Assembly: GCA_933207985.1 (NCBI GenBank)
Contig: OW240921.1
Span: forward strand, 113,911,941 to 113,975,940
DNA length: 64,000 bases
Reading direction: 5' to 3'
From: Pelobates cultripes
Taxonomy: Eukaryota > Chordata > Amphibia > Anura > Pelobatidae
Below are positions 44,714 to 57,566 of the stretch, in pieces (the first letter of the stretch is position 1; every line of letters starts with the position of its first letter). A model generated the notes under the pieces. The model searched no databases. It worked only from the letters and a program-made list of their open reading frames with translations, and had not been told where the DNA came from. The translations under genes were made by a program, and so were the position numbers.

Positions 44714-47337
44714 GTCAGCAAGTGTGCGTGTGTCTGTCTGTGAGTATATGTGTGTCAGCGGGAGGATCAGATTTGGCACAGGGTCTTAGAGGGGGGTGCT
44801 GGGGTTAAGTGGGGGGCTGTGGTTTAGTAGAGGGTGGGGGGGTTATACCGAATTTTTTAAAATAAACCTACATTGCTATTGAAATATGTTTTTTTAACCC
44901 TTTATGTGGCCCGATCTAGACTTTGAGCTTGACATGCTTGCTCTAAAGTATGTGGTGAAACAAAAAAAAAAAATAAAAAATAAAAAAAAAAAACTTCCCT
45001 TGGAGATATCTTGGATATCTGTTAAGTACTGCATAAAGAGCTCATTGCAAAGTTATATTGTAGCTCATTGCAGGAGCTGCAGTACATTCAGCAAACATGT
45101 ATCTGTTTATTGTTTTTTTTTTCGTTTTTGTATTGTCTTTGCCTGGAGTGTCCTTTTATTTTATTTATCTGTACTATATATTTAGTGATGGGTAAAACTA
45201 GGAATACCTATACCAGCAATCACAGAGTTAATTTCTATATGAACGGGATAATGAGTCCTCACACCTGCTTATTATCCTGCTGAAAGTCTCCGTGTTTAGT
45301 CAGTGTCTGCCTGTTAACCTAAGAATACCACATGCGTTATTTATCACTTGGGTGATGCTTCTGTTGTGCTGCTAAAAAAAGCACAAACAAAAAACTTTCC
45401 TTATGCGTTCTATTTATCCTTGGAGAGCTGATGTTATGGAAAGATTGACCATCCATGTTATGTTGCACAGTTACACTATGCCTAATGTATACATTACTTA
45501 CAGAAAAAGGATGCACATTACAGAAGAATGAATCATGTGTATTTATCCCATTCACAAAACACAGGAGTACACATATTAATTATGAGTTGAGTAATTACAC
45601 CAGGGCTGTTAGTCATGTGATTTGGAGGTCTGCATTGTGTGGGAAAATATGGATAAAGGTCAAACACTGACCTCAAAAATGTTAGTTCTACATACTTCTC
45701 CTCCCACTAATTTGGATCCCTTCTTCATTCCTATTTTATTTTACCAAGTCTCAATTTCATAGTCTTCCATGCAAAAATGTTGCTATTTTATGCCCGGTCA
45801 TGATTTTCTGAAACACAGAAACAAGTATTGTGCATTTCTCGTTATTTACTTAAACACAGCAGAAAACAAAAAGAAAAATGGATGCTTAACATACCTCCCA
45901 AACTCCACCCACTTAATGAAAAGCCATTCCGATATCAATTTGGAGCATACCTCCAACTTCTCTTTCTTTGATGAACCAACAGTCCAAGAACAACAGATTA
46001 GAACTGACGAGGAACTAAAAACCGGAACCACGTCAAACTGACATCTCCAACAGAGAGACGGACGGCATTACGTGCCGTAACCAATAATGAAACAAGAAAA
46101 TCTGATTCCAACCATAGTTTACTCCAGGGGACGTTACATTGAAAAACACAATAGAGAAGATATGACCCCAGTTAGACATTGAGTGGCAATCGATGGCACC
46201 AAAACAGGCCATACAGTGAATACAAACCACAAGACCACCAGTGAAACATGACAATACAGAGACATGACTACCTAGCAAGAGGCCACACAAAAAGAAAAAG
46301 ATATGAGGATCTGGACAGGGGTTCCAGAAAAAATACAAAAAACCACCATGGGACATTGAGAAAGGGAATACCTGAAACGTTTGTGGTATTCTGTCCTTCA
46401 AATAAATAGCAGTAGCACCTTGGTGTGCACACAGCAACTTTTTGCGCAGCCTCTTGTTTGTTCTATCTACTTAGCAAGAGGATGGCAGTCAAACAACATA
46501 AGGTGAGTCTTTGGATTTTGGACATCCCATGGTCCCCTGAAATTAGTCACGCCAACAGGGGGAGTCACCCCTCAATCACCAGAGGGTGAAGATGACTGTC
46601 GGGATCTGGAAAGAGAAGAGGCTATATTAGTGAAAATCTCTGTATGGAAAGGGAGGTTTTTTTGTTTTTTAAAGGGTATATTGAAAAAAAATAACTCTTT
46701 AATGAAGTGCCTATATGACAATTTTTTTTTTTTTTTAATGGGATTTTGATAATAGATTTTGATTCTGCTGTTATCTGATATAACTAAATGGACGTCATAA
46801 AGCCCAGGTTCTTTAGAAAACTGAATAGCTACTTATTTTTAAAACTACTTTATCCATGTTTTGAAAAATAAGGAACAGGTTTTTTAATGCAGTTTGAGAG
46901 TATTACCAGCACCTAAATTAAAGGCTTTACATTCTTCCCCTGCATTCTACAGTAGCATACAAAAAAAAATAAAAAATGCTAATTACAGAAAATGCTGGGA
47001 AAAAAGAGATGGTTTTGATTTGTAAATGGGAATATGATTAAAATAAAGACAATTACATTCTGTGATTTTGGTGAAATGCGTCATAACATCAAATTTAAGA
47101 AATGCCTTTAGGAGATTCTCTATTCATCTGCAGAGAGGAGCTAAAGAAACTGGGACATCAAGCTCCATTTTAATCTGAACATATCAGCCACTGGATATAT
47201 AACATAATAGAGTGTATTCAGCAGCTATTGCTTGCTGGCAGAAGGAAAGGGCTAAATTTAGTATAGTGCCAAATCCTAATGCACTGCCTTATTATACGTT
47301 AAAGGCAGACTGTTTATTAGGTATGTAATGCATTTAC
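44714..47337. other. Intron-2 / flanking non-coding DNA, no gene seen
   Basis: Contains an A-rich tract (44960-44992), T runs, and unremarkable AT-rich sequence. Short frames occur on both strands, none with family resemblance. 46310-46440 has a CTGAAACG...CAAATAAATAG-type stretch common in frog repeats, not assigned. Confidence 0.5.
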
Positions 47338-47361
47338 ATCTATCTATCTATCTATCTATCT
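47338..47361. repeat. (TCTA)n microsatellite
   Basis: About six perfect TCTA units. Confidence 0.9.
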
Positions 47362-48980
47362 AAGCAAAATACATTGATATATAAGATTTCATCTATGATG
47401 GCATTGGAATAGATACTTTAGCAAAAAAAAACTAGATGTATATAATTTCACATTTGATGGCAAACAGCAGTGCATAATATCAAGACCAAGGCTTTTAATC
47501 CCCTGTTATTTAATAGGTTGTGTTAAAAATACATGCTCTGTTTTCTGTTGTCTGTTAAAATCTTATATTAGTGATGATGTTGTCTAATCCATTGTATTTT
47601 ATAATAAAACATGAGATGCAATCCACTGATAAGGTTATCATAAACCCCAAGGCACTTTGTGCCCTCTGTTTTATAAACCATGAAAATAAATCTAGTGACA
47701 GTGTGATAAATAAATTAATGTTATATCTCATTTTATGAAGATAAGATATAGAGGTGACAAGTCGTAGCTGGTCACAAAATGGGTTCTCATGTCTCTCTGT
47801 GATTCCTAAGAATAACATGTTTATCTGTATTCCTCGTGTAGTTCTAGGAAATGGGCATCCGTAAAAAAAAAAAAAAAAAACATACAACATAAAAAATTGC
47901 AGCACAAGAAAACAATATAATATTCCAGCCCATCAGATTTCAACACATCACTATTAGCAAGCCCCGTAAAAGGAAGGGAAATTGGACTGTATTGAGTAAT
48001 CCTGTAGAAAGTGTTTAAAATCTATACTGCCTGAGGACTGTATCATATTCCTCTTAAGATTGTATCCAAATATTGATGGGACATCACATGACTCCTAAAA
48101 GTTGCACCCTGAGTGTTGTGGAATGTTGTCCACTCCTTCCATACTTGTAGCCTATGCAGACTGAGATTGACCCCATAAATATGTACATATTTATTTAACA
48201 CCCCAAAACTGATGCTCCTGTGTTTGAAGCAAATAGCCAAGTGTTTGCATTTTTTGCATTGAGCATGCACAACAGGGTGTTACGAGACATGTAGCTCAAC
48301 ACTTGGTAACAGGCCAGAGCTGGCCATCAGGTAAACCGTGCAAATGCCCAGTGGGCCATAATGGCAATGGCCTGAGGTTGGCAAGGACGATCTGAGGATC
48401 TTCCCTGCCAGCCAATGCAGTGCAGCACTGGCCCTGTATGGGCCGGAGTGAAGGTAAGGTTACCAGGGAGGGGGAAGAGGAATGCACGATGAAGTATCCC
48501 AGCAACATGCAGGGAGCCTCCTTCTCTCCCTCTTGCGAGATGCAATATTATCAGAGCCATGCGATGGTAACCCCTCAGGGTTTTGCTTTGAAACACCGGC
48601 GCTCGCGAGAGGAAGAGGCAGAAGTATAGACCACATAACCAGTCCACTGGACAACCAGGAATCATTTTCAGCTTGCTCCCTCTCTCACTGCAAGGTAATA
48701 AGGAATGGGGAACAAATGTCTGTGTTTTAAAATAATTAAATTAGTAAAAACTTTTAAAAACACCACATCCCCTTTGCACTTTCACATACTATATCCTCTA
48801 TAAAAAAATAACTTTACCACTGTAGACATACACTCTGCCACAGTATAGAGGCAGAGAGGAAGCATTAGCTTTCTTCTGTGATGTCCCACAGTGATGGAAT
48901 GTACCTGCATATATCTACAGCACTTTTGAAAAAATTGCTGCAATTACTAGAAAGTAAGGATAGGAAAAAAAGGGGAGTTC
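47362..48980. other. Non-coding DNA with a possible SINE-like patch
   Basis: 48300-48660 is more GC-rich (GGCCATAATGGC, GCCGGAGTGAAGG) than its surroundings and could be an old repeat. No promoter boxes or coding frame are convincing. Confidence 0.4.
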
Positions 48981-48989
48981 CTTACACAC

Positions 48990-49425
48990 ACGCTATACTC
49001 CCTTATGTATACACACTACACCCCGTATACTTATAAACACACTACACAGATTTGATACCTGTATATACACACTAATCCTCTGCACATACTTAGACACACT
49101 ACGCCCTCTTTATACACACTACACCCCCTGCACTTACACAAACACACTACTCACACTCTATGCCACTATATACAAACTTCAACAACACACTACATAAACC
49201 CTACACTTACACAACACACTACATAAACTATATACCCCTATATACACAGTACACCTCCTATACTTACAAACACACTACACAAACTCTATACTGTCTATAA
49301 ACACACACTACACCCCCTGCACTCACACACCCTCTATACTGTCTATAAACACACACACATTACACCCCCTGAACACACAAACACACTACACACTTTATAC
49401 CCCCTATAATCACTATACACTCACA

Positions 49426-49479
<54 letters not shown>

Positions 49480-49639
49480 TATAAATACACACTATGCCCC
49501 TATAGACATACACTATACCACTATACACACTCTACACCCCCTGTGCACACAATACACACTGCATCCTCTATACTCACATGCACACTAACCCCTGCATGCA
49601 TACACACCATGCAATCATCTGCAGCCTCTAGACACACAC

Positions 49640-49670
<31 letters not shown>
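48990..49670. repeat. CA-rich irregular minisatellite with (TA)n and (CA)n runs
   Basis: Repeating ACACACTACACCCCCTATAC-like units of variable length, a TA run at about 49429-49476, and a CA run at about 49638-49670. This kind of sequence often precedes assembly gaps. Confidence 0.85.
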
Positions 49671-50068
49671 GAGTATAGTCCTTACATGCACACACAACAT
49701 CCCCTAGGCCCACATATTCTACAGACCCTGTAAGCACAAGCATTTTGACACAATGTAAATCACAAACAGACTCATTTACACACTACAGAATAAACAGTTT
49801 CCTCTATTCACATGTAATCCCACAAACCACATCTAAACACATACAACACTACAGGAAGCATCACCACACATGCACAACACACTTTAACAGCCCTGTTCCA
49901 CTTTTTTCTCTGACATTCCACTAAAGATAAGGCCATAGCAAATGCACATGCTTGCTGTAGCAGAAAAAAAAACACAAAAAAAACAGGACATGTTTCTCCA
50001 TCTGAGAGCACTGGATGCTCTGGAGGGGCATCCCACTAACATAGTCATTGGGGGAGTGGGGACTTTCT

Positions 50069-50168
50069 NNNNNNNNNNNNNNNNNNNNNNNNNNNNNNNN
50101 NNNNNNNNNNNNNNNNNNNNNNNNNNNNNNNNNNNNNNNNNNNNNNNNNNNNNNNNNNNNNNNNNNNN
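50069..50168. other. Assembly gap (100 N)
   Basis: Exactly 100 N. It removes about 1 kb of the 3' part of copy B (pol end and 3' LTR). Confidence 0.99.
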
Positions 50169-50631
50169 TCATGGAGGGGACCCTGAGACGGAGGTTCTTG
50201 GAGGACAACCACACCCCATCACCCGGAGCATAAGAAGGGGTCGCACCCCTATGGCGATCAGCGAACTTCTTCTGAGCAGCTGCTGAACGAGACAGCGCAA
50301 TATGGACCTGATCCCACGTCTTCCGTAAAGAGGCGAGGTGCTGGTCCAAGGCGGGCATTCCCTTGTCAGAGAACGCTCCGGGAAGGACAGAAGGCCAAAA
50401 CCCATAAGCAACCTCAAAAGGACTTAAGCCAGTAGACGAATGAGACACCGCATTCCTGGCAAATTCAGCCCACGGAAGAAGGCGAGACCAGTCGTCCTGG
50501 TGCGCATTAGTGAAGCAGCGCAAATACAATTCCACAGACTGATTAGCACGTTCGGCTGCACAATTAGATTGCGGGTGATAGGAGGAAGTGAACGACAAGG
50601 AGACCCCCATCTCAGCACAAAAGCCCTCCAA
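50169..50631 (-). pseudogene. Integrase C-terminal fragment of copy B
   Basis: Continues the integrase from GFCAEMGVSLSF to the GPY-region, cut by the gap. QSNCAAERA replaces QSNGAAERA next to the catalytic E. Out of frame with the upstream pol because a C run (about 50622) is one base shorter than in copy A. Confidence 0.85.
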
Positions 50632-53090
50632 AACCGAGAGACAAATTGCGGGCCCCTGTCAGAAACGATATCCTGAGGTACCCCATGCAAGCGGAACACT
50701 TCCTTGGCAAACACCTGGGCAAGCTGAATCGCAGAGGGTAGTTTCTTAAGTGGAATAAAGTGGGCCATTTTAGAGAACCTATCCGTCACAGTTAATATCA
50801 CCGTCTGACCATCAGAAGGAGGAAGGTCTACAATAAAATCCATGGACAAGTGGGTCCATGGTTTCTTGGGTAGAGATAGAGGCATCAGTAGGCCTTGGGG
50901 TCTCATATTAGGAGACTTACACTGCGTACAGACCCGACAAGCCTGAACAAAATCCACTACGTCTCGCTTGAGTGAAGGCCACCAGAACTGTTGAAGGAGG
51001 CTCTTATAAGTCTTGGTAACCCCCGGATGACCAGCAGTTTTGGCGGTGTGAAATAATGTTAATAACTTTTTTCTGTCACTTACTTTCACGTATAGTTTAC
51101 CAACAGGCATCTCCTGAGGCGCTTGGGCTTGGTATGTCTTAATATTCTCAAGGAAGGGAGATGAAACAACCAAACGGGTAGCAGCTATGATCTGAGAAGC
51201 TGGTACAATAGGTTCAGGGGTTGGGTTAACAAATTCTAAAGGTTCATACTGTCGAGAGATAGCGTCAGCTTTGGCATTACGGCAACCAGGTCTATAGGTA
51301 ATAATGTATTGGAATCGCGAAAGGAATAGAGACCATCTAGCCTGTCGGGCGGACAACCTTCTAGCATCAGTTATATAGGAGAGGTTCTTATGATCTGTCA
51401 GAACCATAATTTTGTGTCTAGAACCCTCTAATAAGTACCTCCATTCCTTAAAAGCTAACACAATAGCTAATAGTTCTCTGTTCCCAACATCGTAATTCTT
51501 TTCTGGATCAGACAACCTTTTAGAAAAGAAACAACAGGGATCGAGGGGTTCGTCATACGATAACCTTTGTGATAGTACTGCTCCCACCCCCGATTCAGAA
51601 GCATCTACTTCCATAACAAAGGGAAGAGAAGGATTAGGGTGGTGTAGTACTGGAGCAGAGGCAAATGCTTTCTTGAGAGTTTCAAAGGCTTTAAGGGCTT
51701 CAGGAGTCCAAACCCTAGGGTGTAGACCTTTTTTAGTCAGCTTTGTGATAGGAGAGATAAGTGGTGAGAAGTTTTTTATAAATTTTCTATAATAGTTAGC
51801 AAAACCTATAAAACGCTGGATAACCTTAAGTCCTTGGGGAAGTGGCCAGGACAGTATAGCTTCCAATTTAGCAGGATCCATACTAAAACCCTGTTCAGAA
51901 ATTATATATCCCAGGAATTGCACAGAGGTCTGATCGAACAGACATTTTTCTAACTTACAATAAAGTCTGTTCTGTAATAATTTTTTAAGCACCATCCTAA
52001 CATGTTTATGATGTGACTTCAAATCAGGAGAATATACAAGTATGTCGTCAAGGTACACCACGGCACAGACATGCAATAGATCCCTAAGGACATCGTTTAT
52101 GAGATCCTGAAACACAGCAGGAGCATTACACAGTCCAAAAGGCATGACCAGGTATTCATAATGCCCACTACGCGTATTGAACGCTGTCTTCCACTCATCA
52201 TTCTCCTTTATACGGATAAGGTTATAAGCTCCCCTGAGGTCTAGTTTAGTAAAGTACTTAGAACCTTTAACGCGGTCAAACAACTCAGTGATGAGGGGGA
52301 TAGGGTAGGCGTTTTTAACCGTTATATTGTTCAGACCCCTGTAGTCTATACACGGCCTCAAATCGCCCTCCTTCTTTGCCACAAAAAAGAAACCAGCAGG
52401 AGAGGAGGACCTTCTAATAAAACCTTTCCTTAAGGATTCTCGTATGTACTCCTCCATGACCTGGTTTTCTTTCTCAGAAAGAGGGTAGACCTTACCCCTA
52501 GGGGGCATAGTGCCCGGTAAAAGGTTTATGGCACAGTCAAAGTCACGATGTGGAGGTAGCTTATCTGCCTCCCTCTTTTCAAAAACCAATGCAAGATCAG
52601 CATATACAGAAGGGACAGAAACAGAGAGTGGTTTAGCCGTGGGCACGTTGAGTAAACAAACAGGACGTACCTGAGCCATACAGTCTCGTTGACAGGATTC
52701 CCCCCAGGATAGTATATCCAAGCAACCCCAATCGAGAACAGGGTTGTGTTTCACTAACCAGGGAAAACCCAGAACGATGGAAGCAGTAGGGGAGTCAATT
52801 ATTTGGAAGGTTAACCTTTCCTTATGCAAAACACCTACAGACATCACTATTTCTTGGGTCTCATGGGTCACCAGAGGTTTCTCAAGTGGTCTACCATCTA
52901 TGGCCTCAACGACCAAGGGTGTGGCCTTTTGGATCAAAGTTAAGGCTGCGGTTTTAGCAAAGTTCTCATCCATAAGGTTGTCTGCCGCACCTGAATCGAT
53001 CAAGGCTTTGGTGGTTATGGTGGTTTTATTGACCAAAAGAGAAACCGTAATAAACGGTCTGGAGATGGACACATGAGGGGACAAAGTCAT
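50424..53090 (-). pseudogene. Pol of copy B: protease, RT, RNase H, integrase N-part
   Basis: 888 codons open from protease DSGAADN through RT YLDDILVYS and RNase H to integrase VSDRGPQFVSRFW. The frame then shifts and the last ~70 codons are out of frame. Unlike copy A, the RT-RNase H junction is in frame here. A 6-nt in-frame deletion (two codons) lies near 52395. Confidence 0.9.
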
Positions 53091-53119
53091 AACACCCGAG
53101 GCCGACCCCTCTCTAGGCC

Positions 53120-54043
53120 TTAGGTGCTGTAGTTTCCCTGTAACTTAGGGCAGGCATTACAGTGGTGCCCCCTCTTTCCACAATAAAGGCATAACCCCTC
53201 CCTTCTACGATATGCTCTTTCAGCCTCAGTTAGCCCCGTAGCACCCAATTGCATGGGTTCGGGGGTTGGTTGACTAGGAGCGGGTAGTGCTAGTAAAGCA
53301 GTAGAGGGGGGAGCAGGTAATGCCCGTGTATCCATCCGTCTTTGACTACGCCTCTCTCTAATACGGTTATCAATAAGAATGACATAATCTATGACATCAT
53401 CTAGAAGAACAGGCAATTCCCTGGATGCTATTTCATCCAGTATGTAGGCGGCCAAACCCTCCTGAAAGGCTGTTACGAGGGCATCATTATTCCAAATCAC
53501 TTCAGCTGCTAGCGTGCGGAATTCGATAGTATAATCCGCTACAGATCTATTACCCTGTCGTACCCTAAGCAGAGCTTTGCCAGCAGAGGCAACCCTACCG
53601 GGTTGATCAAACGTACGTTTGAAAGCTGTCAAGAACTCTACAAAGGACATAGGAGATGTATTCTCCCACATGGGGTTAGCCCATGCTAAAGCTTTCCCGG
53701 ACAGGTGATTAATCAAAAAGGCAATTTTGGATCTGTCAGTGGGATAGGAACGTGGATTCATCACCAAATGGATGTCAATTTGGTTAAGGAAACCACGACA
53801 CAATGCTGGGTCACCGCTGTAGCGTTGTGGCGGTGTCATGTGAACAATATGAGCAGGAACGGGTACCGGAGTGGGAATGGGTTCGGGCACAGCAGCAGCA
53901 GCCTCCTGAACGGCAGGTTGCAAGTGTGCAGTACGAGCCAGTATGGTTTGTAAAGCTTGGGCAAACTGGTCCATACGGTGGTCCAAGCCATCCATTCTAG
54001 CCTCCTGATTAACTAGGAGCTGTGGGATGTCAGCAGGTTCCAT
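53120..54043 (-). CDS. Gag of chromovirus copy B
   Basis: 307 codons, differing from copy A's Gag at only a few residues (for example HIVHM for HVVHM). Zinc knuckle intact. Starts 17 bp inside the 5' LTR. Confidence 0.88.
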   Translation of the reverse strand: MEPADIPQLLVNQEARMDGLDHRMDQFAQALQTILARTAHLQPAVQEAAAAVPEPIPTPVPVPAHIVHMTPPQRYSGDPALCRGFLNQIDIHLVMNPRSYPTDRSKIAFLINHLSGKALAWANPMWENTSPMSFVEFLTAFKRTFDQPGRVASAGKALLRVRQGNRSVADYTIEFRTLAAEVIWNNDALVTAFQEGLAAYILDEIASRELPVLLDDVIDYVILIDNRIRERRSQRRMDTRALPAPPSTALLALPAPSQPTPEPMQLGATGLTEAERAYRRREGLCLYCGKRGHHCNACPKLQGNYST

Positions 54044-54059
54044 TATGGCCCTGTTGTAA

Positions 54060-54679
54060 TGTCACGATTCGGGGAACCAAACACGCCAACACACACACAC
54101 ACACAAAGTGCCGTACCGGACCTTAGAGTGGCCGGGCTAAGCACACAAAGAATAGTCAGAAAACAAGCCGAGTAAGGGGAACCAGAAGACAGAATAACGT
54201 GAAACAAGCCGAGGTCAAAGGGTAGGAGAAAGTCACAGAGTCGGATAACAAGCCAGAGAGTACGTAACCAGAAGCACAAGTTCAGAATCAATACTAACAA
54301 GCAAAGACCACAACAGGGCGAAGAGGAACAGGAAAGGTAAGTATATAAATCCAAAGGTTAATTCTGATTGGATAATTTCCAATCAGAATTAACAATCACA
54401 CGTGGGAGATATCTAAACCTCCCACTGTGATTGAGGCACTGTGCCTTTAACGCCGGGTCAGGTGACTGACCCCGGCGTTGGTTAAAGTGGGCGGTCTCCC
54501 AGCGTGCAGCGTCATGCATGCTGCCGCTGGGAGACACAGAGGAAGAGGCGGACGGCACCCGTGGGAGAGAGGGTGCCGCCCGCCGAGCACACGGCTGAAG
54601 GGGGACCGCGGACGGCTGGAGGGTGAGTGCCGCGAGCGGACTGCAACCTCCCCTCGCAGCCGCCCGCGGGACCCTGACA
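54060..54679 (-). repeat. 5' LTR of copy B
   Basis: 620 bp. It shares one diagnostic base with each copy-A LTR (GTAAGGGG of the right, GTTGGTTAAAG of the left), so all three LTRs are of one recent source. Confidence 0.9.
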
Positions 54680-54684
54680 GAAGG

Positions 54685-54790
54685 TCTGGGAATCCAAATA
54701 TATCTGGGGTAATGCAGAGCTTGGTACTATGGTGTCGATATATAGATGACATACTATTTGTTCAGAAGGAGGAGTGTGTTATAACTTAAT
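54685..54790 (+). pseudogene. Penelope-like reverse transcriptase fragment
   Basis: LVLWCRYIDDILFVQKEE (about 54722-54775) matches the Penelope-type RT catalytic box (W-RYIDD-F/L); an upstream WES..IWG stretch is in another frame. Only about 100 bp, so no more than a relic, truncated or interrupted on its left by the LTR element. Confidence 0.6.
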
Positions 54791-56128
54791 AATATTAGTG
54801 ATTAAATTAAGATTCTCTTCACATTGTAGGGATATTACGAAAGAAAGGATAATAGGATGAAAAAAAACCTGGGACATAGAGAAACCTTTTGGATAAATAA
54901 ACTTAAAACCATTTAATCTTATGGTTTAAATGTTGGAGTTGATTTATGGTGCCTTGATTAACTTGAAGCTTATTTATACCACCTGTAAGATATTCCTATA
55001 ACACTTAAATAGTTGTTATTTTTTATTGTTACATTCTTTTAAATTTATATTTTTTTAAACCTTTATTTTTTTTTTATTTTTTTTTATTTCCCACCCTTAT
55101 TCTACACATATAAAATGTTTGTTTTCGTTACTTTGATAAATTATTCCTGAGAGTTTTGTTTTCGTGAGATTGTGAAATGTATTGCTATGGAGCTCTGTAC
55201 TTAGCACTCATACGCACTGATCATTGCTGACAGTTATATGTCTGTGGAGCTTTGTGATACACTCATACACACTGTGATTTAAGTTTACATTGAGTTTCTA
55301 TTGCTTAGGATCTCTGTGAAACACTCATGCATACTGTGGGAAAGTGTCATCAAAGTTTGGTTTGGGCTCAAGCTCCTGGTGTCTTTGGAACCTAGAAACC
55401 TAACAATGACCCTGTGACAGACATTTCCTAAACAAGCAAGTTGAGGTTCTGATCTATGTTGGGCAGAGCAAAGCCACATAACCTGAAAGAGTCGCATGAC
55501 CCATGAAGAAAAATGTTTGAATTTTCCTCTCCTACTAATAATACTGGTATCGGGATTTCCAAAAAAAACAACGTTTAATTTGATATTGCAAAAATTAAAC
55601 ATAACAATTAGACATAAACAAGTAAAACAAAAAAAACACACTTAATGAACTTAATGAACACCTTATTCTAAAAAAAGCTGGACACATCCTGAAAACAATG
55701 GCTCTTCAATACTACTACAAAGCTCAGGCATCATTTTACTGATTTTGTTACCAAAAGTATAGTAGGACTATGCACACGGAAAATAATTTATTTATTATTT
55801 TTTTGTACATTGATGATGACATGTTATCACAATAAACTAACAGCACTCTACATTTGGGAAGCGCAGACTGTTTTTTGTATTATTAAATTTCACTAATCAC
55901 ACATAAAGAACCCATGTCTGTATAGAGAGACCCATCCATTCTTTTGAGACATGTTAAGGTCTATGTGACAGAGAATATCAACAATAAATAAATATTCAAA
56001 AAGAACTGAATTCTGTCCCTGATCTACTAAATGGATTGGTTTGTCTTTCAGTTTTGTCCTATGTTTCAGAAAGTCATTAACTATAATTCTATAGTCAGTA
56101 AAAGTATGGCTGTTAGCTTGATCCTTAC

Positions 56129-56336
56129 CTTGAACCTTGCAATTCTTCCATAATCGATAAGGCATGAGTCCAGTCATAGTTTTCTGACTCCCTATGCTTC
56201 CATTTCACTAGTTCCTTCACACAGAGATCATTAAATTCTAAAATAGTGATGTCTTTGAAACCATCAAAAATGGGCAATAGATGGTGAATTTTACAGCCAC
56301 CCGAAATATCAATCAAATGGTCTCCCGTAATTTTAC
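56129..56336 (-). CDS. NNMT/INMT-like methyltransferase, exon 2
   Basis: 208 nt, the family's usual exon 2 size. Acceptor CACTGCAG, donor TTCAAG/GTAAGG. It encodes the SAM-binding strand-loop: LIDISGGCKIHHLL where human NNMT has LIDIGSGPTIYQLL, then a second strand DITILEFNDLCVKEL and YDW. Several pocket positions differ from human NNMT: the G-S order is swapped, T and Y are K and H, the acidic residue that binds the ribose is E instead of D, and N is C. The fold is clearly kept, but SAM binding or specificity may be altered. This is inference from alignment by eye. Confidence 0.9.
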
Positions 56337-57566
56337 CTGCAGTGAAAAAGTCCCAAAATAGAAATATAAACAAAGGTAAAAACTTCTCCAAAATTACTTT
56401 TAATCTGGTTTTCACTTAGATTTAATTGGAAGAGCTGAAATTAAATACATTTGAATATCGAAAATAATTACTATTAAATATTTCATATAACTTTAGAACT
56501 TGATCTTAGCCATCTCCATATCCAAGCTAGCCAACAGGGCTTTCCTGTGGTTGCTCAATTTTAGAAGAACTGAGACTTCACTCAATTTATAAACTTTTTT
56601 TTAATTCTAAAAACACACTTATTTTAGAAGCATTATGACTTTACTGTCTCAGGGTATGCTCCTTATTTCCAATTTTTTTTACTGTAAGAATTTCACATAA
56701 TGCATGTTAATACATGTGGCTAGATACAGATTATATGTTAGGCAAGTTATTTTCTCATCTTTACACATTGCACGTTGCTATATATGAAATTATTACTGAT
56801 TTGTCTTTATCGCTAGTTCCTAAAATATATTTGTCATTGTTCTATTTATACAATGTACAGCATTGCACAACTGCATAGCGCATTTGATTAGCCTGTTCAC
56901 AAAAGGAAATGTATTTATTTTTTATACAAAGCATGCGATTATTAAATCTGTAGTTGTAATGGATCAATTTCCATTGCTATACATTCATTCTGAACGTCTC
57001 ACCCATGTGCAATGAGTGAGGGACAAGACTAAGCCTCCTTATTTGTTGCATGGGAAAACACCCATTTCACAGTCTGGAAACTGGAGGATAAGTGCCTTAA
57101 GTTAAACTGATGGCTGTTTAATTATTTACCCCTAAACCACTGGCAATGGGTGAGGAACATAAAGCTGCACCAGATCCCCCATTTACCCACAGTTTCCCCC
57201 TGGTCTCAGAGCCTGGGGGATAGGGGAAAGGGTAACAGTGGGCAGCCCTACTCCCACTTCTCCCATTTTAACCACTCATTCATCAGCAGAGAGAGGTTTA
57301 AAATGTTGTAATTTCATTTGCAAAAAAAATCTGGACAAACAGAATCAAGGCACAATCTAAATTTGGTTCATCCAGATCTTTGATTTATGGTTTGTTTGTT
57401 TTTGTGGCAGTATTGATTTTAATTAAGCTGGTTAAACTTTTCTTGGCATTCAGTGAACAAGTCTACTGCACACGTCCCCTATAGATTTTAGGTAGACATT
57501 AAATGTAATACAAATGAGAAATTTGTAATATTTTTAAAATATATTAATGTATTAAACAGAACATAC

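Larger units (their letters stand above)
50169..54679 (-). mobile_element. Ty3/gypsy chromovirus, copy B (3' part lost in gap)
   Basis: Same family and orientation as copy A, near-identical. It begins at the gap at the position matching 40199 of copy A and ends with a complete 5' LTR. The base after the LTR starts GAAGG, which is the 5-mer left of copy A. Confidence 0.9.

Noticed and set aside
46310..46400. Hammerhead-like UUGAGAA...CCUGAAACG
   Set aside because: Two essential core bases differ (C3 and G8), and I could not pair a stem I, so it is not counted.
48300..48660. Possible GC-rich gene fragment with 112-codon ORF
   Set aside because: Overlapping open frames on both strands, no splice-compatible structure or recognised motif.
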